Positions 10,401-18,580 of a stretch of 38,358 nucleotides of DNA are shown here, one piece after another. Positions within the stretch are counted from its first letter, which is position 1, and the number at the start of each line of letters is the position of its first letter. The DNA is from Geodermatophilus sp. DF01-2. GTDB lineage: Bacteria; Actinomycetota; Actinomycetes; Mycobacteriales; Geodermatophilaceae. Location: assembly GCF_004571065.1 (NCBI RefSeq), contig NZ_SPQN01000041.1:1-38358 (forward strand). The letters run 5' to 3'. A program made the translations under genes and the position numbers. The notes beneath the pieces were generated by a model, which was not told the origin of the DNA, did no database searches, and saw only the letters and a list, made by a program, of their open reading frames with translations.

Positions 10401-12150
10401 GGCGATCAAGCAGGTGGCCAGCGGCCGGTTCGGCGTCACCAGCGAGTACCTGGTCAACGCCGACGACATCCAGATCAAGATGGCCCAGGGCGCCAAGCCC
10501 GGCGAGGGCGGCCAGCTGCCCGGCGCCAAGGTCTACCCGTGGGTGGCCCGCACCCGGCACTCGACGCCCGGCGTCGGCCTGATCAGCCCGCCGCCGCACC
10601 ACGACATCTACTCGATCGAGGACCTCAAGCAGCTGATCCACGACCTGAAGAACGCCAACGACGCAGCAAGGGTCCACGTCAAGCTGGTCAGCGAGGTCGG
10701 GGTCGGGACGGTCGCGGCCGGCGTGAGCAAGGCCCACGCCGACGTCGTCCTCATCTCCGGCCACGACGGCGGAACGGGTGCAGCACCCCTGACCTCGCTC
10801 AAGCACGCCGGCTCGCCGTGGGAGCTGGGCCTGGCCGAGACGCAGCAGACGCTGCTGGCCAACGGGCTGCGCGACCGCATCGTCGTCCAGGCCGACGGGC
10901 AGATGAAGACCGGCCGCGACGTGATCATCGCCGCGCTGCTGGGCGCCGAGGAGTACGGCTTCGCCACCGCTCCGCTGGTCGTGTCCGGCTGCGTGATGAT
11001 GCGCGTCTGCCATCTCGACACCTGCCCGGTCGGCGTCGCGACGCAGAACCCGGAGCTGCGCAAGCGGTTCATCGGGCGGCCGGAGTTCGTGGTCACGTTC
11101 TTCGAGTTCCTCGCCGAGCAGGTCCGCCAGTACCTCGCCGAGCTGGGCTTCCGCTCGCTGGACGAGGCGATCGGCCACGCCGAGCTGCTCGACACCCGCA
11201 GGGCGGTCGACCACTGGAAGGCCGCCGGACTGGACCTGTCGAAGATGCTGGCCGTGCCGGAGCAGACCTCGGGCGCCGCCCGGCACAAGGTGCGCGACCA
11301 GGACCACGGCCTGGACGTCGCCCTCGACCAGACGCTGATCCAGCTGTGCGAGGGCGCGCTGCTCGACGCGCGGCCGGTTCGTCTCGAGCTACCGGTGCGC
11401 AACGTCAACCGCACCGTCGGCACGATGCTCGGCTCGATGGTCACCCGGCGCTTCGGCGGCGAGGGTCTGCCCGACGGCACGATCGACCTGACGTTCACCG
11501 GGTCGGCGGGGCAGTCCTTCGGGGCATTCATTCCCCGTGGGGTCACGTTGAGATTGTTCGGCGACGCCAACGACTACGTCGGCAAGGGGTTGTCCGGCGG
11601 GCGGATCGTCGTCCGCCCGGCGCGTGAGGCGACCTTCGCCGCCGAGGACAACGTCGTCGCCGGCAACGTCATCGGCTACGGCGCCACGGCGGGCGAGGTC
11701 TTCCTCCGCGGCCGGGTCGGCGAGCGGTTCTGCGTGCGCAACTCCGGCGCGCTGGCCGTCGTCGAGGGCGTGGGCGACCACGCGCTCGAGTACATGACCG
11801 GCGGGCGCGCGGTGATCCTGGGCCCGACCGGCCGCAACATCGCAGCCGGCATGTCCGGCGGCATCGGTTACGTCCTCGACCTGGCCCGGCGCCGGGTGAA
11901 CGGCGAGATGGTGGACGTCGAGCCGCTGGACGGCGAGTCCGCGCAGTGGCTGCGCGACGTGCTGGTCCGCTACGCCGCGGACACCGGGTCGCCGGTGGCC
12001 GCCGCGCTGCTGGCCGACTGGGGCCGCTGGTCCGAGCGGTTCAGCGTGATCATGCCGCGCGACTACCGGCGCGCGCTCGAGGCCCGGCGGGCCGCGGAGG
12101 CCGCCGGAACCGACGTCGACAGGGCAGTGATGGAGGCCGCACGTGGCTGA
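7495..12150 (+). CDS. gltB: Glutamate synthase large (alpha) subunit
   Basis: A 1551-residue NADPH-GOGAT large subunit that uses glutamine amide nitrogen to turn 2-oxoglutarate into glutamate. The glutaminase nucleophile is Cys35 in [13 protein letters not shown], implying removal of a 34-residue propeptide. The class II amidotransferase segments [11 protein letters not shown] and RNGLRPGRW follow, then the central domain, the FMN barrel ([32 protein letters not shown]) and the 3Fe-4S ligands Cys1166, Cys1172 and Cys1177 in [15 protein letters not shown]. The C-terminal beta-helix has the expected glycine-rich repeats. I use ATG 7495. The stop TGA lies inside a 22-bp sequence that is duplicated 109 bp downstream, at the start of gltD. 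Confidence 0.97.
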   Translation: MSESTAPAATPTAVPFSAVPAAHGLYDPANDKDACGVAFVADVQGRASREIVAAGLTALHNLDHRGAAGSEPNSGDGAGILTQVPDALLRAEVDFDLPPLGEYAVGIAFLPVDETERAARRADVDRLAAEEGLTVLGWRELPVDPDGADVGPTARAVMPHFAQLFVAETIGARADATAFGGSVVCNGVTRLERRAFVLRKRAERAATEAGSSLYITSLSSRTITYKGMLTTDQLPAFFPDLRDERYASAITLVHSRFSTNTFPSWPLAHPFRLIAHNGEINTIKGNRNRMRAREAKLSTELFDGPAGPASEFGLERIFPAIASDFSDSATFDEVLELLHLSGRSLPHAVLMMIPEAWENHDEMDPARRAFYRFHASIMEPWDGPAAVAFTDGTLIGAVLDRNGLRPGRWWHTKDDRVVLASEVGVLDIPDADVVAKGRLQPGRMFLVDTAAGRIVSDEEVKGALAAEHPYEDWLHAGLVHLPQLPERRRARPSHESVVRRQQLFGYTEEDLRVLLTPMASTGAEPIGSMGTDTPVAALSDRSRLLYDYFGQLFAQVTNPPLDAIREELVTSLGRTFGPEQNLLHAMPASCRQVHLPYPVIDNDQLAKILHIDDDGDLPGFAAVRITGHFDATGGGKALAEAIEQLRGKVSKAIAAGARIIVLSDRDCDETRAPIPSLLMTAAVHHHLVREKTRMEVGLVVESGDCREVHHVALLLGYGAAAVNPYLAFESIEDLIRDGVLTGIQPAQANRNMVKALGKGVLKVMSKMGISTVGSYTMAQIFEAVGLSQEIVDEYFTGTSSPLGGVGIDVLAEEVAMRHRRAYPENPTERAHRRLETGGEYQWRREGEVHLFNPETVFLLQHATRARQFDVFQRYTDTVDQLSEEAATLRGLFSLKTGVRPPVPLEEVESASEIVKRFQTGAMSYGSISQEAHETLAIAMNRLGGKSNTGEGGEDPDRFFPDPNGDLRRSAIKQVASGRFGVTSEYLVNADDIQIKMAQGAKPGEGGQLPGAKVYPWVARTRHSTPGVGLISPPPHHDIYSIEDLKQLIHDLKNANDAARVHVKLVSEVGVGTVAAGVSKAHADVVLISGHDGGTGAAPLTSLKHAGSPWELGLAETQQTLLANGLRDRIVVQADGQMKTGRDVIIAALLGAEEYGFATAPLVVSGCVMMRVCHLDTCPVGVATQNPELRKRFIGRPEFVVTFFEFLAEQVRQYLAELGFRSLDEAIGHAELLDTRRAVDHWKAAGLDLSKMLAVPEQTSGAARHKVRDQDHGLDVALDQTLIQLCEGALLDARPVRLELPVRNVNRTVGTMLGSMVTRRFGGEGLPDGTIDLTFTGSAGQSFGAFIPRGVTLRLFGDANDYVGKGLSGGRIVVRPAREATFAAEDNVVAGNVIGYGATAGEVFLRGRVGERFCVRNSGALAVVEGVGDHALEYMTGGRAVILGPTGRNIAAGMSGGIGYVLDLARRRVNGEMVDVEPLDGESAQWLRDVLVRYAADTGSPVAAALLADWGRWSERFSVIMPRDYRRALEARRAAEAAGTDVDRAVMEAARG

Positions 12151-12260
12151 CCCGGTGCTGTTCCACGACCCGCGAGATCTGCACACTCGTGCCCTTCAGG
12201 TCGCTGAGGACCACGAATGTGCAGATCTCGCCACGACCATGGAGGCCGCACGTGGCTGAC
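12130..12260 (+). mobile_element. Palindromic insertion with 22-bp flanking direct repeat, gltB/gltD
   Basis: A 22-bp sequence starting ATGGAGGCCGCACG and ending TGGCTGAC occurs at 12130-12151 and again, identically, at 12239-12260. Between them are 87 bp centred on a long hairpin: arms 12173-12191 and 12212-12230 are complementary at 18 of 19 positions (CGAGATCTGCACACTCGTG on the left) around a 20-nt loop. CCACGACC also flanks the hairpin on both sides (12163 and 12231). This looks like a small non-autonomous palindromic element with a target duplication. The duplicated segment is the end of gltB plus the original gltD start. Confidence 0.75.
12143..12259 (+). CDS. Relay ORF, 38 aa, created by the insertion
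   Basis: GTG 12143 is what looks like the original gltD start, still overlapping the gltB stop. Reading it through the inserted palindrome gives 38 codons ([20 protein letters not shown] at the start) ending at TGA 12257-12259, which overlaps the present gltD start GTG 12252 by the same 8 bp as the upstream overlap. Translation could therefore pass from gltB to gltD without a gap. The peptide resembles nothing I know; its first three residues equal those of GltD. It is probably a by-product of the insertion, possibly kept for coupling. Confidence 0.35.
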   Translation: MADPVLFHDPRDLHTRALQVAEDHECADLATTMEAARG

Positions 12261-13739
12261 TCGACCGGATTCCTCAAGCACGAGCGGGCGCTGCCGCCGC
12301 GGCGCCCGGTCAACGTCCGCATCCTGGACTGGAAGGACGTCTACCTCTCCCGGCAGAACGGTGAGGACGCCGTCTTCCCGGTTCCCGCGGTGCGCCAGCA
12401 GGCCGCCCGGTGCATGGACTGCGGCATCCCGTTCTGCCACCACGGCTGCCCGCTGGGCAACCTGATCCCGGAGTGGAACGACCTCGCCCGCCGCGACGAC
12501 TGGACCGAGGCCATCGAGCGGCTGCACGCGACCAACAACTTCCCGGAGTTCACCGGGAAGCTGTGCCCGGCGCCGTGCGAGGGCTCCTGCGTGCTGAACC
12601 TGCAGGAGTCGCCGGTCACGATCAAGCAGATCGAGTGGGAGATCATCGACCAGGCGTTCCAGCGCGACCTGGTCAGGCCGGTGCCCCCGCAGGAGCACAC
12701 CGGCAAGAAGGTCGCCGTCATCGGCTCCGGGCCGGCCGGACTCGCCGCCGCCCAGCAGCTGACCCGTGCCGGGCACGACGTCACCGTCTTCGAGCGGGCC
12801 GACCGCGTCGGCGGGCTGCTCCGCTACGGCATCCCCGAGTTCAAGATGGAGAAGGCCGTCCTCGACCGGCGGCTGGACCAGATGCGGGCCGAGGGCACCC
12901 GGTTCGTCACCGGCGTCGAGGTCGGCAGCGGCCGGGACGGCGACCTGACCGTCGAGCAGCTGCGGTCCGAGTACGACGCCGTCGTCCTGGCCGGTGGCGC
13001 CACCATCGGCCGTGACCTGCCGGCTCCGGGCCGGGAGCTCGCGGGCATCCACCTGGCGATGGAGTACCTGCCGTTCGGCAACCGGCAGGCGCTCGGCGAG
13101 CTCGACGAGCCGCCGATCGACGCCAAGGGCAAGCACGTGGTGATCATCGGCGGCGGTGACACCGGCGCGGACTGCCTGGGCACCGCCCACCGGCAGGGTG
13201 CGCTCTCGGTGACCCAGCTGGAGATCATGCCGGCGCCGCCGGACCGCCGGGCCGACAACAACCCGTGGCCGACCTACCCGATGGTCATGCGGGTCTCCAG
13301 CGCCCACGAGGAGGGGGGCGAGCGGCTGTACTCGGTCAACACCGAGCGGTTCCTGGGCGACGAGCAGGGCAACGTCCGCGCGCTGCTCATCCACGACGTC
13401 GAGCGGGTCGACGGCCGGTTCCAGAAGGTGGAGGGCACCGAGCGCGAGCTGCCGGCCGACCTGGTGTTCCTCGCCATGGGCTTCACCGGCGCGCAGCGGG
13501 CGGGCCTGGTCGACGCATTGGGCGTGGAGCTCGACGCGCGCGGCGGCATCGCCCGCGACGGCGAGTTCATGTCCACCGTCCCCGGCGTCTTCGTGGCCGG
13601 CGACATGGGCCGCGGCCAGTCGCTCATCGTGTGGGCGATCGCCGAGGGCCGGGCCGCCGCCGGTGCCGTCGACACCTGGCTGACCGGCTCGTCGATGCTG
13701 CCGCGCCCGGTGACGCCCACCGCGGTGGCGCTGCACTAG
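12252..13739 (+). CDS. gltD: Glutamate synthase small (beta) subunit
   Basis: A 495-residue FAD/NADPH subunit that feeds electrons to GltB. The N-terminal iron-sulfur domain shows CMDCGIPFCHHGCPLGNLIPEWN and LCPAPCEGSC. An FAD Rossmann motif follows (VIGSGPAGLAAAQQLTRAG), then the NADPH motif VIIGGGDTGADCLGTA and the C-terminal FVAGDMGRGQSLIVWAIAEGR. GTG 12252 is preceded by ATGGAGG, the duplicated ribosome site carried in the 22-bp repeat. The protein starts [20 protein letters not shown], the usual start for the family, so the insertion just upstream has left the N-terminus intact. Confidence 0.97.
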   Translation: MADSTGFLKHERALPPRRPVNVRILDWKDVYLSRQNGEDAVFPVPAVRQQAARCMDCGIPFCHHGCPLGNLIPEWNDLARRDDWTEAIERLHATNNFPEFTGKLCPAPCEGSCVLNLQESPVTIKQIEWEIIDQAFQRDLVRPVPPQEHTGKKVAVIGSGPAGLAAAQQLTRAGHDVTVFERADRVGGLLRYGIPEFKMEKAVLDRRLDQMRAEGTRFVTGVEVGSGRDGDLTVEQLRSEYDAVVLAGGATIGRDLPAPGRELAGIHLAMEYLPFGNRQALGELDEPPIDAKGKHVVIIGGGDTGADCLGTAHRQGALSVTQLEIMPAPPDRRADNNPWPTYPMVMRVSSAHEEGGERLYSVNTERFLGDEQGNVRALLIHDVERVDGRFQKVEGTERELPADLVFLAMGFTGAQRAGLVDALGVELDARGGIARDGEFMSTVPGVFVAGDMGRGQSLIVWAIAEGRAAAGAVDTWLTGSSMLPRPVTPTAVALH

Positions 13740-13741
13740 GA

Positions 13742-13849
13742 CATCGCGCTCCTCCGGAGGACCGCCGTCACATTGCGGTCCTCCGGAGGGCCGCCGTCAC
13801 ATTGCGGTCCTCCGGAGGGCCGCCGTCACATCGCGGTCCTCCGGACCGC
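13742..13849. repeat. 29-bp tandem repeat of hairpins after gltD
   Basis: Units begin at 13742, 13771, 13800 and 13829 (period exactly 29 bp, 3.7 copies). The second and third are identical; the first has two changes and the last is cut after 21 bp. Each full unit is centred on a near-palindrome, GGTCCTCCGGAGGGCC in units two and three, so each could form its own hairpin. It starts 3 bp after the gltD stop. It may act as a reiterated terminator or an mRNA 3'-end stabiliser, or be a slippage-expanded minisatellite. Confidence 0.8.
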
Positions 13850-13888
13850 ACCGCGGCCAGGTCCGGTCCCCTCGTCGGGCAGACCCCG

Positions 13889-13920
13889 TCCCGCCACGCT
13901 CCGGGCCCCGCGTGGCGGGA
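13889..13920 (+). terminator. Hairpin after gltD, possible terminator
   Basis: TCCCGCCACGC (13889-13899) pairs perfectly with GCGTGGCGGGA (13910-13920) over a 10-nt loop. No T run follows, as is common for actinobacterial terminators. It lies 150 bp after gltD and 113 bp before pyk. Confidence 0.45.
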
Positions 13921-14020
13921 CATGCGACATGGGCTCGGCCCCGGCCGCGTGGACAGGTCCGCCCCGCACGGACGACGGAGTTCACAGGGAGCCCTCCCCG
14001 TGTCCGGCGGGCCACCCCAC

Positions 14021-14026
14021 TAGCGT
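14021..14026 (+). promoter_or_regulatory. Candidate -10 box of pyk (leaderless)
   Basis: TAGCGT ends 7 nt before the pyk ATG and no Shine-Dalgarno is present, which fits a leaderless transcript beginning at or next to the start codon. No good -35 box is seen. Confidence 0.4.
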
Positions 14027-14033
14027 TCCTGTC

Positions 14034-15449
14034 ATGTCCCGTCGCGCCAAGATCGTCTGCACGCTGGGTCCGGCGACCAGCTCCCTCGAGCAGGTCACCG
14101 CTCTCGTGGAGTCGGGGATGGACGTCGCCCGGCTGAACTTCAGCCACGGCGCGCACCCCCACCACGAGCGGGCCTACCGCATGGTCCGGGAGGCCTCGGA
14201 CCGCACCGGTCACGCCGTCGCGATCCTCGCCGACCTGCAGGGCCCGAAGATCCGCCTGGGCACCTTCACCGACGGCCCGGTCCACTGGGAGACCGGCAGC
14301 CGGGTCTGCATCACCGTCGACGACGTCGCGGGCACCGCCGAGCGCGTCTCGACGACCTACAAGGGCCTCGCGGCCGACGTGAAGGTCGGGGACCGGCTGC
14401 TGGTCGACGACGGCAAGCTGGCCCTGTCCGTGGTCGGCGTCGAGGGCCCCGACGTCTGGTGCCTGGTCGTCGAGGGCGGCGAGGTGTCCAACAACAAGGG
14501 CCTGTCGCTGCCCGGCGTCGCGGTCAGCGTGCCGGCGCTGTCGGACAAGGACGAGGAGGACCTCCGATTCGCCCTGCACCTGTCGGTCGACTTCATCGCG
14601 CTGTCCTTCGTGCGCTCGCCGCGCGACGTGGAGCTGGTGCGCGACGTCATGCGCCAGGAGGACGTCTACGTCCCGGTCATCGCCAAGCTGGAGAAGCCCG
14701 AGGCCGTGGAGAACCTCGAGGCGATCGTTGAGGCGTTCGACGGGATCATGGTGGCCCGCGGGGACCTGGGCGTGGAGCTGCCGCTCGAGCGGGTGCCGCT
14801 GGTGCAGAAGCGGGCGGTGCAGGCCGCCCGCGAGCGCAACAAGCCGGTCATCGTCGCCACCCAGATGCTCGAGTCGATGATCAGCTCGTCGCGGCCCACC
14901 CGGGCCGAGGCCTCCGACGTCGCCAACGCCGTCCTGGACGGCGCCGACGCCGTGATGCTCTCCGGGGAGACCTCGGTGGGCCGCTACCCGATCGCCGCGG
15001 TGCGGACCATGGAGCGGATCATCTCCGCGGTCGAGGGTGACCACATGCGCGCGCCGGAGCTCGTCCGCCGGTCCCGGTCCCGGTCCGGCGCGATCGTCCG
15101 TGCGGCGCGGGACATCGGCGAGTCGCTGGACGTCAAGGCGCTGGCCACCTTCACGCAGACCGGCGACACCGCCCGCCGGCTGGCCGCGCTGCACCCGCAG
15201 ATGCCGCTGCTGGCCTTCACCGTCGACGCGCGGGTGCGCAGTCAGCTGGCCCTGTCCTGGGGCGTGGAGACCTTCCTCGTCCCCGAGGTGTCGCACACCG
15301 ACGACATGGTCCGGCAGGTGGACTTCTCACTGCTGTCCATCGGCCGACTCCGGGAGGGCGACCGGGTGGTCGTCGTCGCCGGCAGCCCGCCCAACACGGT
15401 GGGCTCCACCAACCTCATCCGGGTGCACGAGGTGGGCACCGACTCATGA
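14034..15449 (+). CDS. pyk: Pyruvate kinase
   Basis: A 471-residue glycolytic enzyme that makes ATP and pyruvate from phosphoenolpyruvate. It starts RRAKIVCTLGPATSS and shows MDVARLNFSHG, ADLQGPKIRLG, the B-domain segment NNKGLSLPG, VIAKLEKPEAVENL and MVARGDLGVELPLE with the Mg-binding acidic residues, then LDGADAVMLSGETSVGRYP. The C-terminal regulatory domain is complete (LATFTQTGDTARRLA onward). I use ATG 14034, seven bases after a TAGCGT box. The stop overlaps the ATG of a relay mini-ORF (ATGA at 15446-15449), linking pyk to the thioesterase gene downstream. Confidence 0.96.
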   Translation: MSRRAKIVCTLGPATSSLEQVTALVESGMDVARLNFSHGAHPHHERAYRMVREASDRTGHAVAILADLQGPKIRLGTFTDGPVHWETGSRVCITVDDVAGTAERVSTTYKGLAADVKVGDRLLVDDGKLALSVVGVEGPDVWCLVVEGGEVSNNKGLSLPGVAVSVPALSDKDEEDLRFALHLSVDFIALSFVRSPRDVELVRDVMRQEDVYVPVIAKLEKPEAVENLEAIVEAFDGIMVARGDLGVELPLERVPLVQKRAVQAARERNKPVIVATQMLESMISSSRPTRAEASDVANAVLDGADAVMLSGETSVGRYPIAAVRTMERIISAVEGDHMRAPELVRRSRSRSGAIVRAARDIGESLDVKALATFTQTGDTARRLAALHPQMPLLAFTVDARVRSQLALSWGVETFLVPEVSHTDDMVRQVDFSLLSIGRLREGDRVVVVAGSPPNTVGSTNLIRVHEVGTDS

Positions 15450-15519
15450 GCGAGGTCGCGAGTCCACGCGCGGGCACCGCACGGCGGCGGATGCCGACGA
15501 GCGTCGGCGAGGAGCCGGC
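15446..15519 (+). repeat. 74-bp coupling-relay repeat, pyk/tesB copy
   Basis: A shorter, more diverged copy of the repeat at 5308 and 38194, lacking 3 bp net, so the frame relation of start and stop is kept. It begins ATGAGCGAGGTCGCGAG, ends GACGAGCGTCGGCGAGGAG plus a spacer, and carries a GCCGAC-GAGC-GTCGGC hairpin just before the Shine-Dalgarno. Confidence 0.8.
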
Positions 15520-15523
15520 GTGA
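15446..15523 (+). CDS. Relay mini-ORF, 25 aa (pyk/tesB)
   Basis: ATG 15446 overlaps the pyk stop as ATGA; the TGA at 15521-15523 overlaps the thioesterase GTG at 15520. The product begins MSEVASPR and ends TSVGEEPA, clearly related to the peptides at 5308 and 38194 although many bases differ. The GAG GAG codons again form the downstream Shine-Dalgarno. Translation is inferred from layout only. Confidence 0.45.
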   Translation: MSEVASPRAGTARRRMPTSVGEEPA

Positions 15524-16395
15524 GCGGCGCGACGATGGACGGCGGCAGCCAGGCCGCTGCCCTGATGGAGGTCCTCGACCTCGACGAGCGCGCGCCGGAC
15601 GTCTTCGTCGGGCAGACCCCCAGCACGCGGATGCAGCGCATCTTCGGCGGACAGGTGGCGGGCCAGGCGCTCATGGCGGCCGGTCGCACCGTCCCGGCCG
15701 ACCGGGGCGTGCACTCCATGCACGCCTACTTCCTGCGCCCGGGTGACCCGCACGAGGAGATCCGCTACGCGGTCGACCGGATCCGGGACGGGCGTTCGTT
15801 CACGACGCGGCGGGTGGTCGCCTGCCAACCCCGCGGAGGCGAGGACGTCGCCATCTTCGCGCTGACCGCCGACTTCCACGGCCCGGAGCCGGCCGTGGTC
15901 GAACACTCCGTCCCGATGCCGGATATGCCGCGGCCGGACGAGCTGCCTTCGCTGGCCGACGTCGCCGCCCGGCACGGTCAGGTGGCCGCCGGGGCGCTGG
16001 AGATCAGCCGGGCGGTCGAGCAGCGGCTGCTCCACGACCCGTTCGACGGCCGGGCGAAGGAGCCGCCCACCCGGGTGTGGATGAGGGTGGCCGGCCGTCT
16101 GCCCGACGATCCGGCCGTGCACGCCGCCGCGCTGACCTTCGTCAGTGACCTCACGCTGCTGGGTGCGGGACTGGTGCGGGTCGGCGGCTGGGGAGGCGGC
16201 TACGCCGGTGCGAGCCTCGACCACGCGGTCTGGTTCCACGCGCCGGTCCGGGCCGACGAGTGGTTCCTCTACGAGACCGAGAGCCCGGCCGCCTCCGCCG
16301 GTCTGGCCCTCTGCTTCGGACGGATCTGGTCGGCCGACGGCACCCACGTGGCGACCGTGGCGCAGGAGGGATTGCTGCGAGCCGTCGAGCGCTGA
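15520..16395 (+). CDS. tesB: Acyl-CoA thioesterase II (TesB family)
   Basis: A 291-residue double-hotdog thioesterase that hydrolyses acyl-CoA to free acid and CoA. The first hotdog shows RIFGGQVAGQALMAA, HSMHAYFLRPGDP and the GRSFTTRRVVA strand; the second has SLDHAVWFHAPVRADEWFLYETESP and GRIWSADGTHVATVAQEGLLR. The catalytic Asp of the family lies in SLDHAVWFH. I start at GTG 15520, which has GAGGAG six bases upstream, supplied by the relay repeat; ATG 15535 is an alternative. Substrate range cannot be read from the sequence. The gene ends 1 bp from the convergent decarboxylase gene, with no visible terminator between them. Confidence 0.9.
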   Translation: MSGATMDGGSQAAALMEVLDLDERAPDVFVGQTPSTRMQRIFGGQVAGQALMAAGRTVPADRGVHSMHAYFLRPGDPHEEIRYAVDRIRDGRSFTTRRVVACQPRGGEDVAIFALTADFHGPEPAVVEHSVPMPDMPRPDELPSLADVAARHGQVAAGALEISRAVEQRLLHDPFDGRAKEPPTRVWMRVAGRLPDDPAVHAAALTFVSDLTLLGAGLVRVGGWGGGYAGASLDHAVWFHAPVRADEWFLYETESPAASAGLALCFGRIWSADGTHVATVAQEGLLRAVER

Positions 16396-16396
16396 C

Positions 16397-18232
16397 TCAG
16401 GAGCCCGTGCCGCGGGCGGCCTCGGCGTCCTCCGGAACGGCCGCGTCGGCCTCCGGGGGCGCCGTCCGGCCCGCATCCTCTGCCGGCGTGCTCTCCGGGG
16501 ACAGGCCCTCCAGCGCCGTGCTCTCCGGGGCCGTGCTCTCCGGGGCCGTGCTCCCCGGCGCCGTCGCGCTCCCGGCCGGGACCGCCTCCGGTGGCGTCAG
16601 CTCCTCCTGGGCGCGCGCCTGGGCCGCGGTCTCGTCCTGCGCGGCGGGCGTCTCGACCGGGGCCGGCCCGGCCACGGCGCGGGCCCGCTCGGCCTCCTCC
16701 CGGGACCGCTCGGCCGCGGCGCGGCGTTCGGCCTCCTCCCGGGCCCGCTCCGCGGCGGACTCGGCGAAGTCGGCGGCCAGCCAGTCGTGGCCCTCGCACA
16801 GCAGCGCCCAGGCCCGCTCGACGTGCGCCCGCGTGGTCGCCGGCGCACCGATCGCCACCCGCAGCACCGCCTGACCGCGGACGGTGGTGTGGGTCAGGAA
16901 CACCTCGCCGCCGTCGTTGAGCCGCTCCAACAGGGTCATGGTGGCGACGTCGGCGTCGACGTCGACGTCCCAGCGCGGCCGCAGGCACACCAGCGACAAC
17001 GGGCGCGGGGTGACGACGTCGAAGCGGTCGTCGGCCTCGGCCCAGCCGGCCAGCTCCCGGGCGAGCGCGACGCCGGAGCGGATGTGCGCGCGCAGCCCCT
17101 CCGCGCCGTACCAGCGCAGCACGAACCACAGCTTGAGCGCGCGGAAGCGGCGACCGAGCTCGATCTGCCAGTCGCGGTAGTCGACGACGGCGCCGGCCTC
17201 GGTGGCGGCGTTGCGCAGGTACTCCGGGAGGATCGCCAGCGCACCCGTCAGGGCCGCCCGGTCGGCGACCCAGAACAGCGTCGCGTCGAAGCCGGTGAGC
17301 AGCCACTTGTGCGCGTCGGTCGTGTAGCTGTCGGCCCACTCGACGCCGGCCTGCAGCGCCCGCAGCTCGGGGGCCACGGCGCTGACCCCCGCGTAGGCGG
17401 CGTCCACGTGCAGCCAGACCCCGTGGTCGCGGCAGATCGGGCCGAGCTCGGCGAGCGGGTCCACGGCCGTCGTCGACGTCGTCCCCACCGTGGCGCAGAC
17501 CAGCACCGGCCGGTGGCCGCGCGCCCGGTCCCGCTCGAGGCGGGCGGCCAGCGCCGCCGGGCGCATCGCCAGGTCGCCGTCGACCTCGACGACGCGGACG
17601 GCGTCGCTGCCCAGCCCGGCGATCCGCACGGCCTTCTCCATCGAGGAGTGCGTCTCCGCGGAGACGTAGACGGTGTACTCGTCGGGCCGGACGCCGCGGC
17701 GGACGGTCTCCCCGCCGCCGGCACGGTGCAGCGCCGCCAGCAGCGCGACCAGGTTGGCCCCGGAGCTGGAGTCCTGGACGACCCCGCCGCCGGGCCCGGT
17801 GGAGTGGAAGGACTCGGGCAGGCCGAGCAGCCCGGCGAGCCAGTCGAGGACGTGCTGCTCCAGCTCGGTGGCCGCGGGGCTGGTCACCCAGGACATGCCC
17901 TGGACGCCGAGCCCGGCCGACACGAGGTCGCCGAGCACCGAGGGGCCGGAGGTGTTGGCCGGGAAGTAGCCGAGGAAGCCCGGGTGCTGCCAGTGGGTGA
18001 CGCCGGGCAGGACGACGCGGTCGAGGTCGGCGAGGACGGCGGAGAACGGCTCGCCCTGCTCGGGCGGCGCCGCCGGTAGCGCCTCGCGGACGTCGCCGGG
18101 GGAGACCTGCGAGCGGACGGGGAAGGAGCCGATCCGCGCCCAGTAGTCGGCGATCCAGTCGACGACCTCGTGGCCGTGCTGACGGAACTGCTCGGGCGTC
18201 ATGTGCGGGGGCAGCGGCTCGGGCTCGTTCAC
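16397..18232 (-). CDS. PLP-dependent aromatic amino acid decarboxylase
   Basis: A 611-residue group II decarboxylase of the aromatic-L-amino-acid type. The core (residues 1-490) has THWQHPGFLGYFPAN, the substrate and PLP region SSSGANLVALLAALHRA, THSSMEKAVRIAGLG, VGTTSTTAVDPL, HVDAAYAG and the PLP lysine Lys309 in TTDAHKWLL. It releases CO2 from a Trp-, Tyr- or Phe-like substrate; which one cannot be told. The last 120 residues are unusual: a charged, probably helical block (AERAREEAERRAAAERSREE) followed by a Pro/Thr/Glu-rich tail with STAPE repeats encoded by a 15-bp tandem repeat (about 16514-16560). GTG 18232 is chosen because the conserved N-terminus starts there. Confidence 0.88.
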   Translation of the reverse strand: MNEPEPLPPHMTPEQFRQHGHEVVDWIADYWARIGSFPVRSQVSPGDVREALPAAPPEQGEPFSAVLADLDRVVLPGVTHWQHPGFLGYFPANTSGPSVLGDLVSAGLGVQGMSWVTSPAATELEQHVLDWLAGLLGLPESFHSTGPGGGVVQDSSSGANLVALLAALHRAGGGETVRRGVRPDEYTVYVSAETHSSMEKAVRIAGLGSDAVRVVEVDGDLAMRPAALAARLERDRARGHRPVLVCATVGTTSTTAVDPLAELGPICRDHGVWLHVDAAYAGVSAVAPELRALQAGVEWADSYTTDAHKWLLTGFDATLFWVADRAALTGALAILPEYLRNAATEAGAVVDYRDWQIELGRRFRALKLWFVLRWYGAEGLRAHIRSGVALARELAGWAEADDRFDVVTPRPLSLVCLRPRWDVDVDADVATMTLLERLNDGGEVFLTHTTVRGQAVLRVAIGAPATTRAHVERAWALLCEGHDWLAADFAESAAERAREEAERRAAAERSREEAERARAVAGPAPVETPAAQDETAAQARAQEELTPPEAVPAGSATAPGSTAPESTAPESTALEGLSPESTPAEDAGRTAPPEADAAVPEDAEAARGTGS

Positions 18233-18414
18233 CGCCTCACCGTAGTGGCCCGGTCCCGGGCCCCTGCCGCGGCGACCGGACGCCGGCAGCAGCGGAGCGG
18301 CACTCGGGGACGGCACCTGGCCGGGGGTGGACCGGTCGCGGGGGCCCGGAGGGTCTCCCGACCGGGACACGGGCAGCGGCTCAACGCTGCCGGGGGACGG
18401 CAGTTGGTGGCGGT

Positions 18415-18431
18415 GTCGTCCGGAGGACGAC
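18415..18431 (-). terminator. Hairpin downstream of tRNA-Leu
   Basis: GTCGTCC-GGA-GGACGAC forms a 7-bp perfect stem 7 bp after the tRNA 3' end on the minus strand. It is a short terminator or processing signal; no T run is seen. Confidence 0.35.
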
Positions 18432-18438
18432 GATGTCA

Positions 18439-18515
18439 TGGTGCCCCCGGTGCGACTCGAACGCACACTGCGCGGGTTTTGAATCCGCTCCCTCTGCCGA
18501 TTGGGGTACGGGGGC
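18439..18515 (-). tRNA. tRNA-Leu (CAA), short variable arm
   Basis: Read on the minus strand, a 7-bp acceptor stem (GCCCCCG/CGGGGGC), discriminator A and encoded CCA enclose a cloverleaf of 77 nt. The T arm is GTGCG-TTCGAGT-CGCAC. The anticodon loop TTCAAAA gives anticodon CAA, the Leu UUG reader. The variable loop is only 5 nt (GCAGT), whereas bacterial tRNA-Leu is normally class II with a long arm. The anticodon stem GCGGA/CCCGC has an A-C mismatch at its loop end. I recall the same short Leu-CAA-type gene next to pdtaR in other actinobacteria. Confidence 0.8.
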
Positions 18516-18580
18516 GCGCCGGGGCGGGCCTCCGGCGTCGCCAGCAGCCTAACGGGCCGTCGCGAACGGTCCGGCATCGA

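Noticed and set aside
13742-13849. CRISPR array from a 29-bp repeat
   Set aside because: The units abut directly with no spacers and no cas gene is near; it is a simple tandem repeat.
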